A DNA stretch of 64,000 nt from Bathelium albidoporum (GCA_021031095.1 JAGFVP010000071.1:1-64000); one strand, 5' to 3'; shown: positions 33,647 through 45,397, counted from the stretch's first letter. Program-made: numbers and translations. Notes: generated by a model from the sequence alone, not told the origin.

Positions 33647-35315
33647 TCAAAAGCCGTATCCCTGTTGAAAGGGTGCCGTTGTCGTAGGTATGCCTATGGG
33701 ACTCTGATCCGACCGCTGAGTAGCAAAACCGGTATGATCGACAGGATGTCCGTGACTGATTGGCGTGACAGGAAACGTGCTCGTTCGAAGAAGCTGCTGC
33801 GGCTGTCGGCTGTCTTGAAATGCCAGTGAAGCTGGTTGCCTTGCTTCATTTATCTGCATTAGATTTGGGGAATAAAATGGTGGAATTTTCCTGTTTCCTG
33901 GAGCGGAGAAACGATTTGCGTTAGATCCGAAATTCTGCTGAGCAACCATCGGAGCCTGGAATCCCATGGCCTGGTCGTTGAAGTTGCGCTGTGGCGGCAT
34001 AATTGGAGCCACAAAACCATTCCATGTGTCTAAAGATGTTTCCGACATGCCCATTTGTGAGAGTTGCGAATTATCGATATTGAACGGGTCAAGCTGGAGC
34101 GGGTTCTGGATACTACTCGAGATTCCATTATGGCCACGGTGTGTCAGGCAACCCGAGCAAGTGCAGTTGGCGCCGCATCTACATCCCCCGGTTTCGCAAC
34201 CTGGTAGATTCAGCTGGTACGGGAAATAAAGGTCCGCAGGGAGAACATCTGGATCGTTCTGATAACTGGCGAGCTGCCGATCGAAACCGAACGTGCTCGT
34301 GCTTTGTGGGGAAGAGACGGTGAATGAATCCGTGTTGTCGTCCACCTCGTTGGCCTGATAGTCGTACAGCTCTTTTACATACTGAATCGTCGTGGAATTT
34401 TGAGGATGTGCAGCACATCCCAGGCATGCGCAACCAGGTCCGCAGTTACAACCGTGCTGGAACCCATTCGCATCAATCCCATTATTAGCGGGATCATGTA
34501 GGAGATGAGATTGCTGTCTGCTACTCGCATTTTTGCGACCTGTGGATGCTATGGATGGTGCGCTGTGAATTTGGTTTGAGGAATCAGACTGAAATACTTG
34601 AGAGGAGGGGGCCCCGGTTTCTAGTGAACTCAGGGACTGATGATCTATCATGCCACCACTTGGCGGTATGTTCGGACTTATCGGAGAAGGACTCTCGTCT
34701 TCGTCTTCAATCGCTTTTCGTCCGCAGCAACTCACTGACGTCGGCTGTGGCGTCTGACCAAGCGGACTTTCACTTGATCTGCTCGACTCGAAATAGTCCT
34801 TTGGCGTCTCTTCCGTTTTGCTGAGAGGAGTTGACGGCTCGACTTTGCTGATTCTCTGTTGGTGCATGCGTTTGAGCCGAGCAACAGACGGAGCATGCGG
34901 GTTGGCAGTCAGAGGCTCATTGGCTGATACTGCAATTGCCTGGATGGCACCAGAAGCACATTTCGCTGTCGCTGCGATCCGAAGGTTAAGTGACTGACAA
35001 TGAGCTCCAGTGAAAATAACTTACCTCTGGGAATTGTGTAGGTGACTTGAGCAGTAGAGCAGGTGCATGGTTGTCCCTTTGCATGAGGACAGGCAGTCAA
35101 AGGACGTCCAGGTTTCCGGACTGCAACCATGATCCGGTCATAGTGCTTCTCATTACATTGAGATGACCGATGGCCGCGTATGCAAGCAGCACTGTGTCCG
35201 ACATCAGTACAATGTTTGTTTCGCACGATGTCGAGTGACGTGGAACAGAGTGACTTGAAACTGCTTACCAGGCTACCTTGACTTTGTTGCCAAATTGATC
35301 TTGGATATCCGGCAT
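33647..35315 (-). CDS. Copper-fist transcription factor (GRISEA/Mac1/Cuf1-like)
   Basis: This copper-sensing regulator probably activates copper uptake genes during starvation. There are three exons: 35315-35269, 35191-35025 and 34971-33647, giving 512 residues. The N-terminal copper fist is complete: Cys and His in VACAACIRGHRSSQC, then the minor-groove motif RKPGRP and CPHAKGQPCTC. Two Cys-rich C-terminal motifs follow, CNCGPGCACLGCAAH and CRCGANCTCSGCLTH. This CxCx3CxCx2Cx2H pattern is used by Mac1/GRISEA-type factors to sense Cu(I) and shut off activity. Ser/Pro-rich linkers are likely disordered. It is head to head with EFM7. The precise orthology (Mac1-like or Ace1-like) is inferred from the paired motifs. 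Confidence 0.9.
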
Positions 35316-36360
35316 GTTGATGACGATGCTAGGTGCTATCTCAATTCTGCGTGTCACACGTCTAAACCGGATTAGAAAACAATCATGATGCAAGGGACCG
35401 ACGGGTGCATACAGCAAGGGCCCAAGAAACCTTTCCGGGCTGACCGGGGGAGGCAAAGGCGGACTTCAAATGGCAATCTTCTGGAAAGCATTGAGGGTGT
35501 GCTTCGACGCCAGACAATTGGCAAAACACGCAACGCAGAAGAAGAAAGAGTTGCAGAAGTCTGGTGGCCTGGCGGTCACCGAGAGTCTGGTAGGTACGCT
35601 GTAACCGCCGGCGCACCGCTACTGTGAGATGCTTGCCGTACGCAAAGTCGGAAGTTGCCAGTTGGCAAAGGCTACGTTAGCGTCAAGATCGGACGGCATT
35701 ACCAAGCCAAACGAGTCGGCGACTACTGCGTATGCTGCGGCTTTTGACCGCTTCAACTCTATCCGTGGCGAACAAAAGGCGGTGTTGAGGCGCGTTTGAT
35801 GGTGAACGAGATGGGGTCTGACGATCGGCTTTGGCATGCGGCTAGGTAGGCCTTTAGTAAGATCGCTGCAGCGCCTCCGCTGCTGCGCCGACTCCGGAAA
35901 ATATTACAGGAATCAGGAAGAAGACGGTCCAGGCAACGAAAATCGTCTCGGCGGGCGAGTCACGAAGTAGAGGTTCATAAAGCGTCGCGCTCGAGAAGAG
36001 CGCCGAAGTTTTACTGAAACGTGAAGTGCACTCGTCAAACCTTCTTTGTTCACATCTAACGCCCCAAGCGGGCGCTGGCGGGTCCAGGCATCCTACACGT
36101 GACGTTCACTGACCCTTGCCTGCCACAAGTAGCTGAGGTATCTTTAAGCGAATTTTTGCATCGACCAGTTACGTTTCATCCATTTTCGCATGCTTACGAT
36201 CATGGTGTCCACGACATTCGAAAGAAGACAGCACAGCAGATCGATGACTTGACTTCAAGCAGTCGTTTCTGTATTTGTAGAGCGGCTGTCTCGGTTCCAT
36301 CCCGACTTGCAGTCGTCCCCACTTTCATACCGCCATTACGCATTTGATTGCTATAGGAAA
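35316..36360. promoter_or_regulatory. Divergent copper-fist/EFM7 promoter region
   Basis: This 1045-bp head-to-head interval has no supported gene. A CACGTGA lies near 36096. The stretch just upstream of EFM7 is CT-rich. Confidence 0.4.
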
Positions 36361-37493
36361 ATGTCGGAGGATGACTTTGGAATCGATATGTTTAAGGAAC
36401 CAGACGGCTTCTATGAAGCTGAAAAGCCGCCGACCACGGAAACGCACACCATGATTTCAGGCGAAGTGCTGACCCTCCGTCTTGTGGGACAGAGTCCTCT
36501 ATGGGTGAGCTTTTTGCCTCTTTCTCCCTTGGCGTAATCGTGATCGAAGGATATAAACAATTCTTGAGCAACAGTGAGCTGTGATCTCAGCCCTACGAAT
36601 ATGACTTTAGCGGACGACCGGGCAGACTCGTGCTTTGAGATTATAGCTCCTGTCAAACCCCCTTTTCAGTCGGGTCCTCTGGAGCACTCCTATGGGTCCG
36701 ACAAGAATGTATTGCAGACTCCAGTATGTGTTGTTCCTGAAGCACTAGGTAGTCATTTCACGAATCAGGAAGAATTACTAACAACAGAATACAGGGCCAT
36801 CTCCTTTTCAATGCAGGTCGCGTCATTTCCCACTACGTTGAAGAGCGAGCCGATGCCATTGTGAATGGCAAGGACGTCCTCGAATTAGGCGCTGGGTCTG
36901 GTGCTCCAAGTCTTGTTTGCGCCCTCAAGGGGGCAAGAACGGTCGTGTCTACCGATTATCCGGATGCCGACCTGATCGAAAATCTGCGCTGGAATATGGG
37001 TCACTGCAGCCTGCTACCCACTCTGCAAAATATTCACGTCGAGGGCTACGTTTGGGGAAACTCGCCCAGACACCTCTTGGTTCACCTCGGTTCCAAGGCT
37101 ACCCGGCCAGGTTTCGATCTGATACTCCTCTCCGACTTGGTTTTCAACCACTCTGAGCATACGAAGCTTATCAAGTCAATTCAGCAGACACTTCGAAGAA
37201 CTCCGGATGCTCAGGCTCTAGCCTTTTTCACCCCTCATCGAACCTGGCTTCTGCAACAGGACATGAAGTTCTTCGAGCTTGCAGGCCGGAGTGGATTCGA
37301 GGTGCGCAAAGTATACCAGAAGGCGGGTGAGAGAGTCATGTTCAAGGAAGATAAAGGGGTAAGGGTTCTTGAACGGAATTTCAAGAAATATCTTATCGAT
37401 GCTAATACAAAGGAACAGGATGAAGTGCTGCGCCGAACAGTTTTTGGCTTTGAGCTGAGATGGAAAGAGCTGTGCTGCGGAGGGTTTGTGTAG
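36361..37493 (+). CDS. EFM7: EFM7/Nnt1-like eEF1A N-terminal methyltransferase
   Basis: Yeast Efm7 methylates the N-terminal Gly2 and Lys3 of eEF1A. Exons are 36361-36504 and 36795-37493, giving 280 residues. Exon 1 (DFGIDMFKEPDGFYEAEKPP, ending LRLVGQSPLW) joins GHLLFNAGRVISHYVEERAD, matching the family without a gap. The SAM-binding fold follows, with motif I VLELGAGSGAPSL, then VVSTDYPDADLIENLRWN, and post-I LILLSDLVFNHSEH. The C-terminus carries FFTPHRTWLLQQDMKFFE. The 290-bp intron is long for this region and contains a well-formed internal donor at 36724, so alternative splicing is likely (see findings). Confidence 0.88.
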
Positions 37494-39074
37494 TCACCAG
37501 TGATTGCAGAAGTCTGGAATTGCGACGAATACCCTGCGATGCATATCTATGCTCGTCAATGGCATGTAGCGTGCTCTTCGGGTAAGCACAGGTGATCCGG
37601 AAGCGAAGACGGAAAAACCGGTATTTGAGGCGTAGATGGCCAGTTTTGCTGGTCAAGGAGTAATGGCATTCTCGCATGGCGTTTGTTGTATTTTCGCGGG
37701 TGCAGCTGAATGGGAAAAAAGAGTAATCGGCATCCTTATACGCTGTGTATCAACCACTGGATTGAGGTAAATAGATGATACTTAGAAATTTCGACTGGGC
37801 ATCATAGCGCTATCCAACAGCCACTTTCTACATATCGTTCAAGCTTGGGAGGTCGAACTGATAAGTGACCAACTGTAAAGTGGATCCTACATCGCCTATT
37901 CGCGCACTCGCATCGCACATTGCGTATCAGTAGATTGATCAACGTCTACCATTGCCTATGCTGTGCGACGCGAATGCACATATCGCGAGCGCATGGATAT
38001 TATCTGCAGAACGACGCATTCGAAGAACGAGTTCTGGCAGACTCTCGACCTTCAACCACATGCCACATCGGTACAGCATTACAGCACGTTTGCCTGGAAG
38101 GGGACATTGTCGCGCTCCCAGGCGGGGAAAATTGCCAAGCGTGCCAGCACTCTGTGGGGAGATGAAAGGGAGGGGAGACTGTGATTTTAGACGCCTACTT
38201 GGGTATAGGTAGGTTAGGTACCTAATACGCAAGGCACTGCTGCTACTCACTTCGGTCGAAGCGCAGAGACTATAGCACAGGCCAGGAATAGTCAGGAGAT
38301 AGCACATGGCTTTTGCCCCTGTTGTCACAGCAAGGGAGGAGCGCTTTACACTATGTGGCAAATGATGATCAACTGTTAAAGATCCGTGCACTCGAGATTA
38401 GAGCACCTACCGATAGGAGCTGTTAAGGACCGGCTTATCTTCGCGCAATTCATCACTTAGCGAGAAGAGAAATCTGAAGTAGCACGCAGCTAATTGTAAT
38501 AGACATTTACACTAATTCAAGAAGCAAGATCTGCTGTTGCAGGATCAGGTATCACTTTCCCCACAGCCTCCACTCCGTGGCCCATCATATACACACTACC
38601 ACATTTGCCAGCGCTGGTAAGGAGGTAAAAGAGAAAAGCAATCGTGGGGTCCGGAGAAACATGAGAAAAGGGGGCAAAAGCGGGCTAGGAACAAAGCAGT
38701 GCTCCGGTTCTCCTGATCCGGGGTCGCAGAAGGAAAAAACCAGGCCTTCCGTTAAGTTCCGCCGAACACCCATCGCTTCGTGGTCAACCACAAGCAACGA
38801 CAGCTGGCAAATGGCGATCAAAGCCAGATGCCCGCCAAGGTGATGCCTGCTCCTGGACCTAGCAGGAGTAAGTCATATCGAGCTTGGAAAGCATTTTGTT
38901 GCGTAAAGAGAACCATAAGTGCAGCAACTTGGCGTTCATTGTACAGGTGTCGCGTGCTTGCGCACTTCGAAGACTGAGTCGCCGAGAAAAGCCCGTCGAA
39001 AGAGAAAAAATACATTAGAAAGGGATGCGTAAGTTGAACAATGAAGGAGAGGCATCGCATCAAGCACGAGCGGG
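37494..39074. other. Intergenic, EFM7 to SUN gene
   Basis: These 1.58 kb lie between convergent genes. A stretch at 37920-38212 is open in all three plus-strand frames but has no recognisable domain. A TTAGGTACCTAA palindrome lies at 38214-38225. I cannot support a gene. Confidence 0.35.
38214..38225. repeat. TTAGGTACCTAA palindrome
   Basis: This perfect 12-bp palindrome follows AGGTAGG. AGGTA/TACCT-rich short motifs are common in ascomycete intergenic DNA. No function is assigned. Confidence 0.5.
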
Positions 39075-40508
39075 CTATGACGTGGAATAGAAGCTGTAGG
39101 TAACGTCTCCGGAGTCGATTTCCACCTATGAGGAATAATTAGCTTCATGCCAAACAGAGAAGGGTGTAAACTAGCTTACGGTGCACCCTTGCGAGTTTGT
39201 TCCGAGTACATTGGTAAAGCCCTTGCCTGGCTGGTAGTCGCAAAAGTTGACGCCGTCGTTGCTGTCGATACGGATGCCGAAGTCGAGCTGGGCACCAGCA
39301 GGTTTCTGAGAGTTGTCCTGAATGGCAAACCAACCTTTGTTGTTGGCATCAACACCAACACCGAGGATGATAGGAGCGTAGTTGCCAGTAGGTTCGCTCT
39401 GCGAACCCCATGTGCAGGCCTCGGACACGCTGTACTTGGAGGGACTGACATAATATTGGCCGCTAGTAGCATAGTTTGCGTTGTCGCTGGCACCTTGCCA
39501 GTGGTAGTAGCTGCTTCCGGAGACGCAAGCGAGAGGCGTGGAAGTGTTCGATCCGCTGCCACCGACAGCCAAGGTGGGAATGTTCATGTTTTCGATTCCA
39601 GGGTAGTCAGTACGGCAGATGGGGACATCATTTTTCAAGGAGCTGGCAACATTGACGTTCACCTGAGATGCGCCAGCAATGCACAGCTTCTTCGAGAGGC
39701 CGGGGTTGGTCAGGTAAAGTTTGTTGTCAGAAGGATTGCAGTAGAGACCACCAACGCTCTGGCCGGTCTCACCTTGGTTACCAGTGGGCCACTGAGATTT
39801 CAGATAGGATGCAGGGCATGCGTATGAGCAGAATGAGCCACCGGTGCAGCAGTCGCCCCCACTGCAAGCAGAAGAAACCTGGGTGCTGATATCCGTAATG
39901 GCGCCCTTGTTCAGACCTGGGAAGCTATTGCCAGGAGTCTGGATACCAGACCAACCACCAACGTTCATCCATGGCACAGCCTTGGCACCATATTTGGAAG
40001 GGAATTCGCTGCAGCTAATCTGACCGTCTGGGAACTCTTGATCGATACCGGAGCCAGCAGCATTGGACCATCCACTCTCGCTGCCACCCACATTGTTGTC
40101 GCCGCTGTTGCTATTGCTGTTGCCATTCGAGGAGGGAGCCGGAGCGGGGGAAGCAGGTTTGGGCTTGTAGTTCGTCGCGGGCGCCGCAGCAACTTGCGCT
40201 TTAGACTGGGAGGATGCGGCCGAGGCGGGTGCGGCTGGAGCATGAGTTGCAGGTGCAGCTGGAGCTGGAGCGACGGAAGAGACTTGGCCATCTGAAGCCA
40301 AGACGAGCGTGCCGTTCTTGATACCCTCGTCGACATCTTCTTTGGAGATGGGTTGCCCATTTAGCTCATAGACCATGACGTGAACAACATCGTACTGAAC
40401 GGCATTGTCACGCCTTGCGAGATGGCGGTGCTGATGCTGGTGCGCATGAGGCTGGCCAGCAACCAGGCCGGCGGTCGCAAAAAGGACTGTGGCCTTGGTA
40501 AACTTCAT
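39075..40508 (-). CDS. SUN-family secreted cell-wall protein (GH132 type)
   Basis: SUN proteins (Sim1/Uth1/SunA/psu1) are secreted wall proteins with beta-glucan activity, used in septation and wall remodelling. Exons are 40508-39180 and 39125-39075, giving 459 residues. The small last exon restores the family C-terminus (CTVEIDSGDVTYSFY). The N-terminus MKFTKATVLFATAGLVAGQP is a signal peptide, followed by a His-rich motif and an Ala/Pro/Ser/Asn-rich linker. The SUN domain starts near FPDGQISCSEFPSKYG and contains the Cys-rich CSGGDCCTGGSFCSYACP. The Met at 40634 opens the same frame, but the signal peptide marks 40508 as the start. Confidence 0.92.
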
Positions 40509-41910
40509 CGCGATAATTTTCCGATTTGAAAGGAAGGTAAGGTCTGCTGGTGGAGATAGAGCAGCTTCTGTCAGGCAGGACGATGCCCAGCGGTTTGACG
40601 CACACGCAAATGTGGTTGAGAGCTTGCAGTGCAATGTTGACTAGCTTGTTGTTGAGCGTGCGAATGTAGTTGGGCGACGCCGGGGCGTATTGTTGAATGA
40701 GTGACTAGGAATTTGCAGCGATATTCCAAAAGAGTGAATGAATTGGAGACAGTGCCCCGGGTAGTAGGTGGAATAAAGCAGTGTTGACAGCGTGCTTGGG
40801 AGCTTTGTGAGTGGGCGCGCTCGAGGTAGAAGGGAGGGAGAAAAGAGTTTGGGGAAAGGGGAAGTAGCTCCCTTTGTCACGCCCGCTTGCAGAACGCGCT
40901 AATGCAGCTGAACCGAAATGAGCTTGCCAAGCTCCCCCCCGGCCTCCAATCACCACCCCTCCGTTACCCTTCTCTCGCCGCTTTGCTAGCTATAATTTCC
41001 CCGACTCTCGATTCATCCACCACCAGCCGGGCGCCAACTCGAAGCGTGGCCAACACCCGCCGGAGCTGCGCGAAGCAATAATTGTAGCGTGTCAAGCGTG
41101 CGATCGGCTTGCCAGAAGAGCATGACCATTATGGAGCGAGGAATGCACTGATCTGCGCTCCCAATCACAGCCGTCCAACGGTGTTGTGCTGCGATGAACG
41201 TTCATCACGTTGCTGCCAAGACTCCACGTCGCTCGTGCCACCATGAGAAAACATGAAAAGTCTGCCCTTGAATCGCTTCGAATAGCTATAAGGTAGTAAC
41301 GCCAACTCGGGGCGCTAGAAACATCGCTCGATGCTGGTCCTTGCAACCGACCAATGAAATCACGGTGCCTGATGCTAGCTTGGGTCTTACGCAAGGAGCA
41401 TTCCGACCTTCATGCTTGTCATGCGGGTAAACAAAACAGTCCAGCCAGCCGTGCACGGCCTGATGCTTTGGCCCTGACATTCAGGGACTCTTGAGTACCT
41501 AAGGGGCATTTGGGGCAGCATAGTTGTTCGCTTTGCATTACGCATTTTCTCTCAGCCATTGGCTTGAGTCGGCTTTGACAGCGGCTTATGCTTCGTAATT
41601 TTCGCTCACGTGTTATGCCCGTTGGCCATCGATATCGTGTGCATATTCGTGACGGTCGCTTGCATCCCGAGCATGTGTCTCCAATCCGGAATGCTGCGTC
41701 ATTCGAAACGCATGTCGTCTGGCCTGATCGAGAATACCAGCGACTCAGTATGCCAGGTCACGCGGGCGCTCAGAAGACGAATGGCTGTCTTCTAGCATGG
41801 AGCTCTGAAAGCTACGCAATATATCGTTGTCGCTTTCACAGGTCTTTGCCCGAAAGACCGCTGTGGATAATTGCTTTATACTGCCTACGCTATCGTACAG
41901 CAGCGCGAGT
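40509..41910. other. SUN-gene upstream region and hydrolase 3' flank
   Basis: These 1.4 kb have no supported gene. The SUN promoter and leader should lie at 40509-41300. Short frames on both strands (maximum 132 codons at 41588-41986, overlapping the hydrolase) are shadows or noise. Confidence 0.4.
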
Positions 41911-42675
41911 CTACTGGACCGCTCTTTTAACCGCACATATCATCATTTCAGGGATGCTCAAGAACAAACTGTGGCTCGAATCGTAGGTTTCAATCGTGAC
42001 ATTGACTCCAGCATCTCTGACAGCTTTGATCTGCCTATCTTGCCATTCCAAAAATAGTATATTGTCCTTGGTCGCCCTTAAATACGTGGTGGGAATGTGC
42101 CTCCAGGCCGCGTGGGTAACTTGATCCGTCATAGCAGATGCACTCTGGCGAACCAGCAGAGCTTCCATCTCTTTCGCAAGTACGAGATCGAGGTCAGCAT
42201 ACAACAGCTACACCAGGTCTTCGCAGAGGAATGTCGTTCTTATCTCCTTGTCGAACTCGACTGGATCGGGAACCGGCCGCGGAAGGCTTGCGCCCCCGAC
42301 GCTCTCGCCTTCTTGCAGCATGAAGCCGCACATGTAGATCAGACGGATGACGCCGCCACTCTGCCCTCCACCGGTACGTTCGTGGATTGATAAGCCTTTG
42401 ATAGCCTCTGCGCCAACCGCGCCTCCGTAGGAATGAAGGAGCATCACTACTTCGCGTGACCGTGTAACCAGAGCAGTGACTTCCCTCCGTACTTCCTCGA
42501 CGTCGCTGAACAAATTCGCATTGAGGCGCTTGGACTCGTCGCATGTTGGCAGAAGAGGACAGACCACTTCGAACCCAGCGTCTTCAAGCTGCCTGATGAA
42601 TGCGGCATAGTGTTTAGGAATATGCCAAGCGCCATGAATCAGCATTATCGCATGCTTCCTGTGCGACATGGCCAA
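41911..42675 (-). pseudogene. Alpha/beta hydrolase interrupted by an amber codon
   Basis: This is an alpha/beta-hydrolase-fold protein of the small AB-hydrolase class often found beside fungal metabolic genes. The first part (42675-42211) has HAIMLIHGAWHIPKHY (oxyanion-hole HG), the nucleophile elbow LLHSYGGAVGAEA and CGFMLQEGES. The frame then hits TAG at 42208-42210. It continues in the same frame with LYADLD, ALLVRQSASAMTDQVTHAAW, HIPTTYL and the catalytic-His region YDSSHSLFLSIPEMM, ending at 41911. Both halves belong to one fold of about 254 residues, so this looks like a recent single-base nonsense change rather than two genes. An intron removing the stop would also remove conserved residues. 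Confidence 0.75.
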
Positions 42676-43417
42676 GGCAAATTCGAAATGAACTTGTTCG
42701 GGAAATCGACTGAATTAGTCACAGCACCTCCCAAGAAAAAGACCAGATGAGTTGAAGTTGAAACGCGTAATCACAGGCTAATGAGATAGGTACGCGTTCC
42801 CAATCCCATCACCGTCATCAATGTGGGATAATTAAGCGTTTCTACTACAGCGGCACAGCGCTTACGGATTAAAAAGCCACTTCGTCAGTGAAAATCATGC
42901 AAGCATTACTACTGAGATAGTGGCACAAAGTGCTGATACTTCAATGTCCACAAGGACTCGCAAGAGAGAGCAATGGCTGCTGAACCAAAACATTGTTTTA
43001 CCGGTATCGCCGCTAAAATATAGTTGGACATTGACCATGGCTTGTATTGAGATGGATTGCGATTGCTGCGACTTCCTTCGACTTCCCTCGACTGGATCTC
43101 CGCTCCGAAAAGGCAAAGGCTGGTGGATTATCAAGCAATGCTTTACTAAAACCAACCATTTCGGCGTTCTGCATTCTCTCCTCACGCGATCAGATTGAGA
43201 CAGAACTGCAAGACTCACACGAAACACCTTACTGACGATGATTGCATTCATGTTTCAAACAATGAAGTAGAACTGATACCATTTCTCACTACTGACACCT
43301 AGGCTTGCGTAGATCCAGATATAATATGCTGGCTTGGACAGGGGCGCTCGATGCTTGTAAGCCTCGTTCGTTCCGGGTTACTGGGGGATATGTTGCCACA
43401 TTATACTTTTTGTAGGT
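42676..43417. other. Intergenic, hydrolase to GH35
   Basis: These 742 bp lie between co-directional minus-strand genes. A 118-codon minus-strand frame at 42895-43251 has no recognisable motif. No gene is supported. Confidence 0.4.
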
Positions 43418-45397
43418 TTATATACAGCGTTCACAGTCGATATCCGGGCTATTGCCCCATTCTCTTTCTGCCAGCCCTTCGACCACCATATCGCCATGAC
43501 GTATTCCGGGTTCCAGCTCTAAAACTACAACTTCGTTCTCTTGACCAGGTTTGACGATTGTTCCCGGGAGATACAGAGACTGCTGCGGCCCAACGTACCA
43601 GTACCGACCTAAGTTAAATCCATTCACCCAAACGTTCCCTTTGAGACCGTTCGGAACCGCAAGGTATGTATCTCGTAGTGCTGGGTTGTTGGAAGATTCC
43701 GAGGCGTTCATGCGAAAAGAACCACGGTAGAAGATAGGAGGAATACCACTCTTGACTCCGGATGTACTGTTATAGGACGGGATACTTGCTCCTGTCACAT
43801 CATTCAAGGGCAAGGGGTACATATCCCAATCCTCAACGATTGCTCCGCCAATGGTCACATTGCCAAGGATACCTTTATAAGGATCCTGTAGGTAATTTCG
43901 GTAGGGATTGCCGCGCGAATAGTAATCTACGCGGCCAAGGTTCTCAACCAATAGCTGCAGTTTGTCTCCAGGCTGCAACTTCACACTTACGTTGAGTGGA
44001 TGCTGATACTGGCTATCGATGATGCCTTGACGGACCGAGTTTACATAGACCAAAATCCTGTCTCGAGCACGATCTCCCGGTTGAACATCTCCGCTTACAG
44101 TAGCATTGCTAACGTGCTCATACAGTGTGAACCCATATGATTGGCCAAGCGCTTCCATAGTAAGAGGATATTTGCTTGTCGTTTTGTTGCCCAAGGTGTC
44201 AAAGACGGATGCACCAGGCAACAACGTGACCTCCGGAATGGAAGCACGAGGAAGATTCGAAGGGACACTAGGAATGCTACCATTGGCGACGTATTTTTGA
44301 AAAGTGTTGCGCAGTGTGAAGTACAAGTCCGTTGTACGGCCACTTTCATCCAGCGGTGCTCCATAATCATAGCTCGTCGTAAAGGCTGTTGTTCGGTTTT
44401 GCCATAAGGCACCATTGCCGAACCCGAAATTGGTTCCACCATGGAACATGTAGAGGCTAATCGAAGCTGATGCGTTTCCGAGGACGTAGTCTATGTCCTT
44501 AACAAATTGTTCAACGTCGCCTGGGTTGCCCACCGTCGTATTGTGTGGATTATCAGATCCCCACTGATCTGGAGCCCATGTATAATATTCGCCGTCCAGA
44601 AGAGGTCCGAGTTCGGTTGGGTCCGTAATGTACGTTTCACGAGAGGTGAATCCGCTAGAGGGGTCGCCGTCGATTTCTGCCAGAACGGTATGCACTTGAC
44701 CTCCTTCGAGCGTCCAATCCACACCGCCATCGTTGGTGTACAGGACTGTTTCGAAGTTGGCTCGCAGTATATCCTTCAGCGCAGAGGTGTAGTTGTGGTC
44801 GTCTCCAAACGATCCATACTCGTTTTCAACCTGGACCATCAGAATTGGTCCACCGCGCGTAACTTGAACATCACGAATGTCATTAGCAAGATTTTCGATG
44901 TAACTCTTGGCAGCGCTGAGAAATGGGCCATTATTTGACCGCACCACCAGATCAGGGACTTCAGCCAGCCAAGCAGGAAAGCCGCCCCATTCCCGTTCAC
45001 CACAGATGTATGGCCCGGGTCGCAGGACAACGTTGAGGCCTTCTTCTTGGGCAATGCGAAAGTATGAAGCGACGTCATTGGCTTCATCAGCACCGGTCCA
45101 GTTCCCTTGGGTCGGCTCGAGAAGGTTCCAATATACATATGAAAAGATAGTGTTTAGTCCCATTGCTCTGGCTTTGGACAAACGGTCCCTCCAGTAAACA
45201 GAAGGGATGCGCTGCGGATCCATTTGTCCTCCGATAATTTGGTATGGTTCCCCATCAAGCAGGAAGGTGGCATTATTGTATGTGAAGGACGTGTTTGTTG
45301 TTGTCGATGATGAAATAGCCGATGAGGATGGGACGGCCAAAGACTGTTTTACCAACCAAAGCAAAGAAACAAATAGCGTTGATATTGATAATGCCAT
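43418..45397 (-). CDS. Secreted beta-galactosidase, glycoside hydrolase family 35
   Basis: This enzyme removes terminal beta-galactose from glycans. It is a single exon of 659 residues. The signal peptide (MALSISTLFVSLLWLVKQSLA) precedes a complete GH35 barrel with GGPILMVQVENEYG, the family signature (acid/base Glu193). The nucleophile Glu270 is in LLDGEYYTWAPDQWG. LYMFHGGTNFGFGNG and C-terminal jelly-roll motifs (WVNGFNLGRYW, then GPQQSLYLPG) follow. Many NxS/T sequons indicate secretion. At 659 residues it is closer to animal GLB1-type enzymes than to the roughly 1000-residue LacA group. It is head to head with the GH20 gene, which suggests joint control. Confidence 0.94.
   Translation of the reverse strand: MALSISTLFVSLLWLVKQSLAVPSSSAISSSTTTNTSFTYNNATFLLDGEPYQIIGGQMDPQRIPSVYWRDRLSKARAMGLNTIFSYVYWNLLEPTQGNWTGADEANDVASYFRIAQEEGLNVVLRPGPYICGEREWGGFPAWLAEVPDLVVRSNNGPFLSAAKSYIENLANDIRDVQVTRGGPILMVQVENEYGSFGDDHNYTSALKDILRANFETVLYTNDGGVDWTLEGGQVHTVLAEIDGDPSSGFTSRETYITDPTELGPLLDGEYYTWAPDQWGSDNPHNTTVGNPGDVEQFVKDIDYVLGNASASISLYMFHGGTNFGFGNGALWQNRTTAFTTSYDYGAPLDESGRTTDLYFTLRNTFQKYVANGSIPSVPSNLPRASIPEVTLLPGASVFDTLGNKTTSKYPLTMEALGQSYGFTLYEHVSNATVSGDVQPGDRARDRILVYVNSVRQGIIDSQYQHPLNVSVKLQPGDKLQLLVENLGRVDYYSRGNPYRNYLQDPYKGILGNVTIGGAIVEDWDMYPLPLNDVTGASIPSYNSTSGVKSGIPPIFYRGSFRMNASESSNNPALRDTYLAVPNGLKGNVWVNGFNLGRYWYVGPQQSLYLPGTIVKPGQENEVVVLELEPGIRHGDMVVEGLAEREWGNSPDIDCERCI

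Noticed and set aside
39147..39827. 226-codon plus-strand frame opposite the SUN gene
   Set aside because: It is antisense to a conserved secreted protein and has no signal peptide or domain.
42208..42210. Intron that would remove the hydrolase TAG (GTGTAG to AAAGAG, 45 bp)
   Set aside because: It would keep frame, but the sites are non-consensus and it would delete the conserved LYADLD segment.
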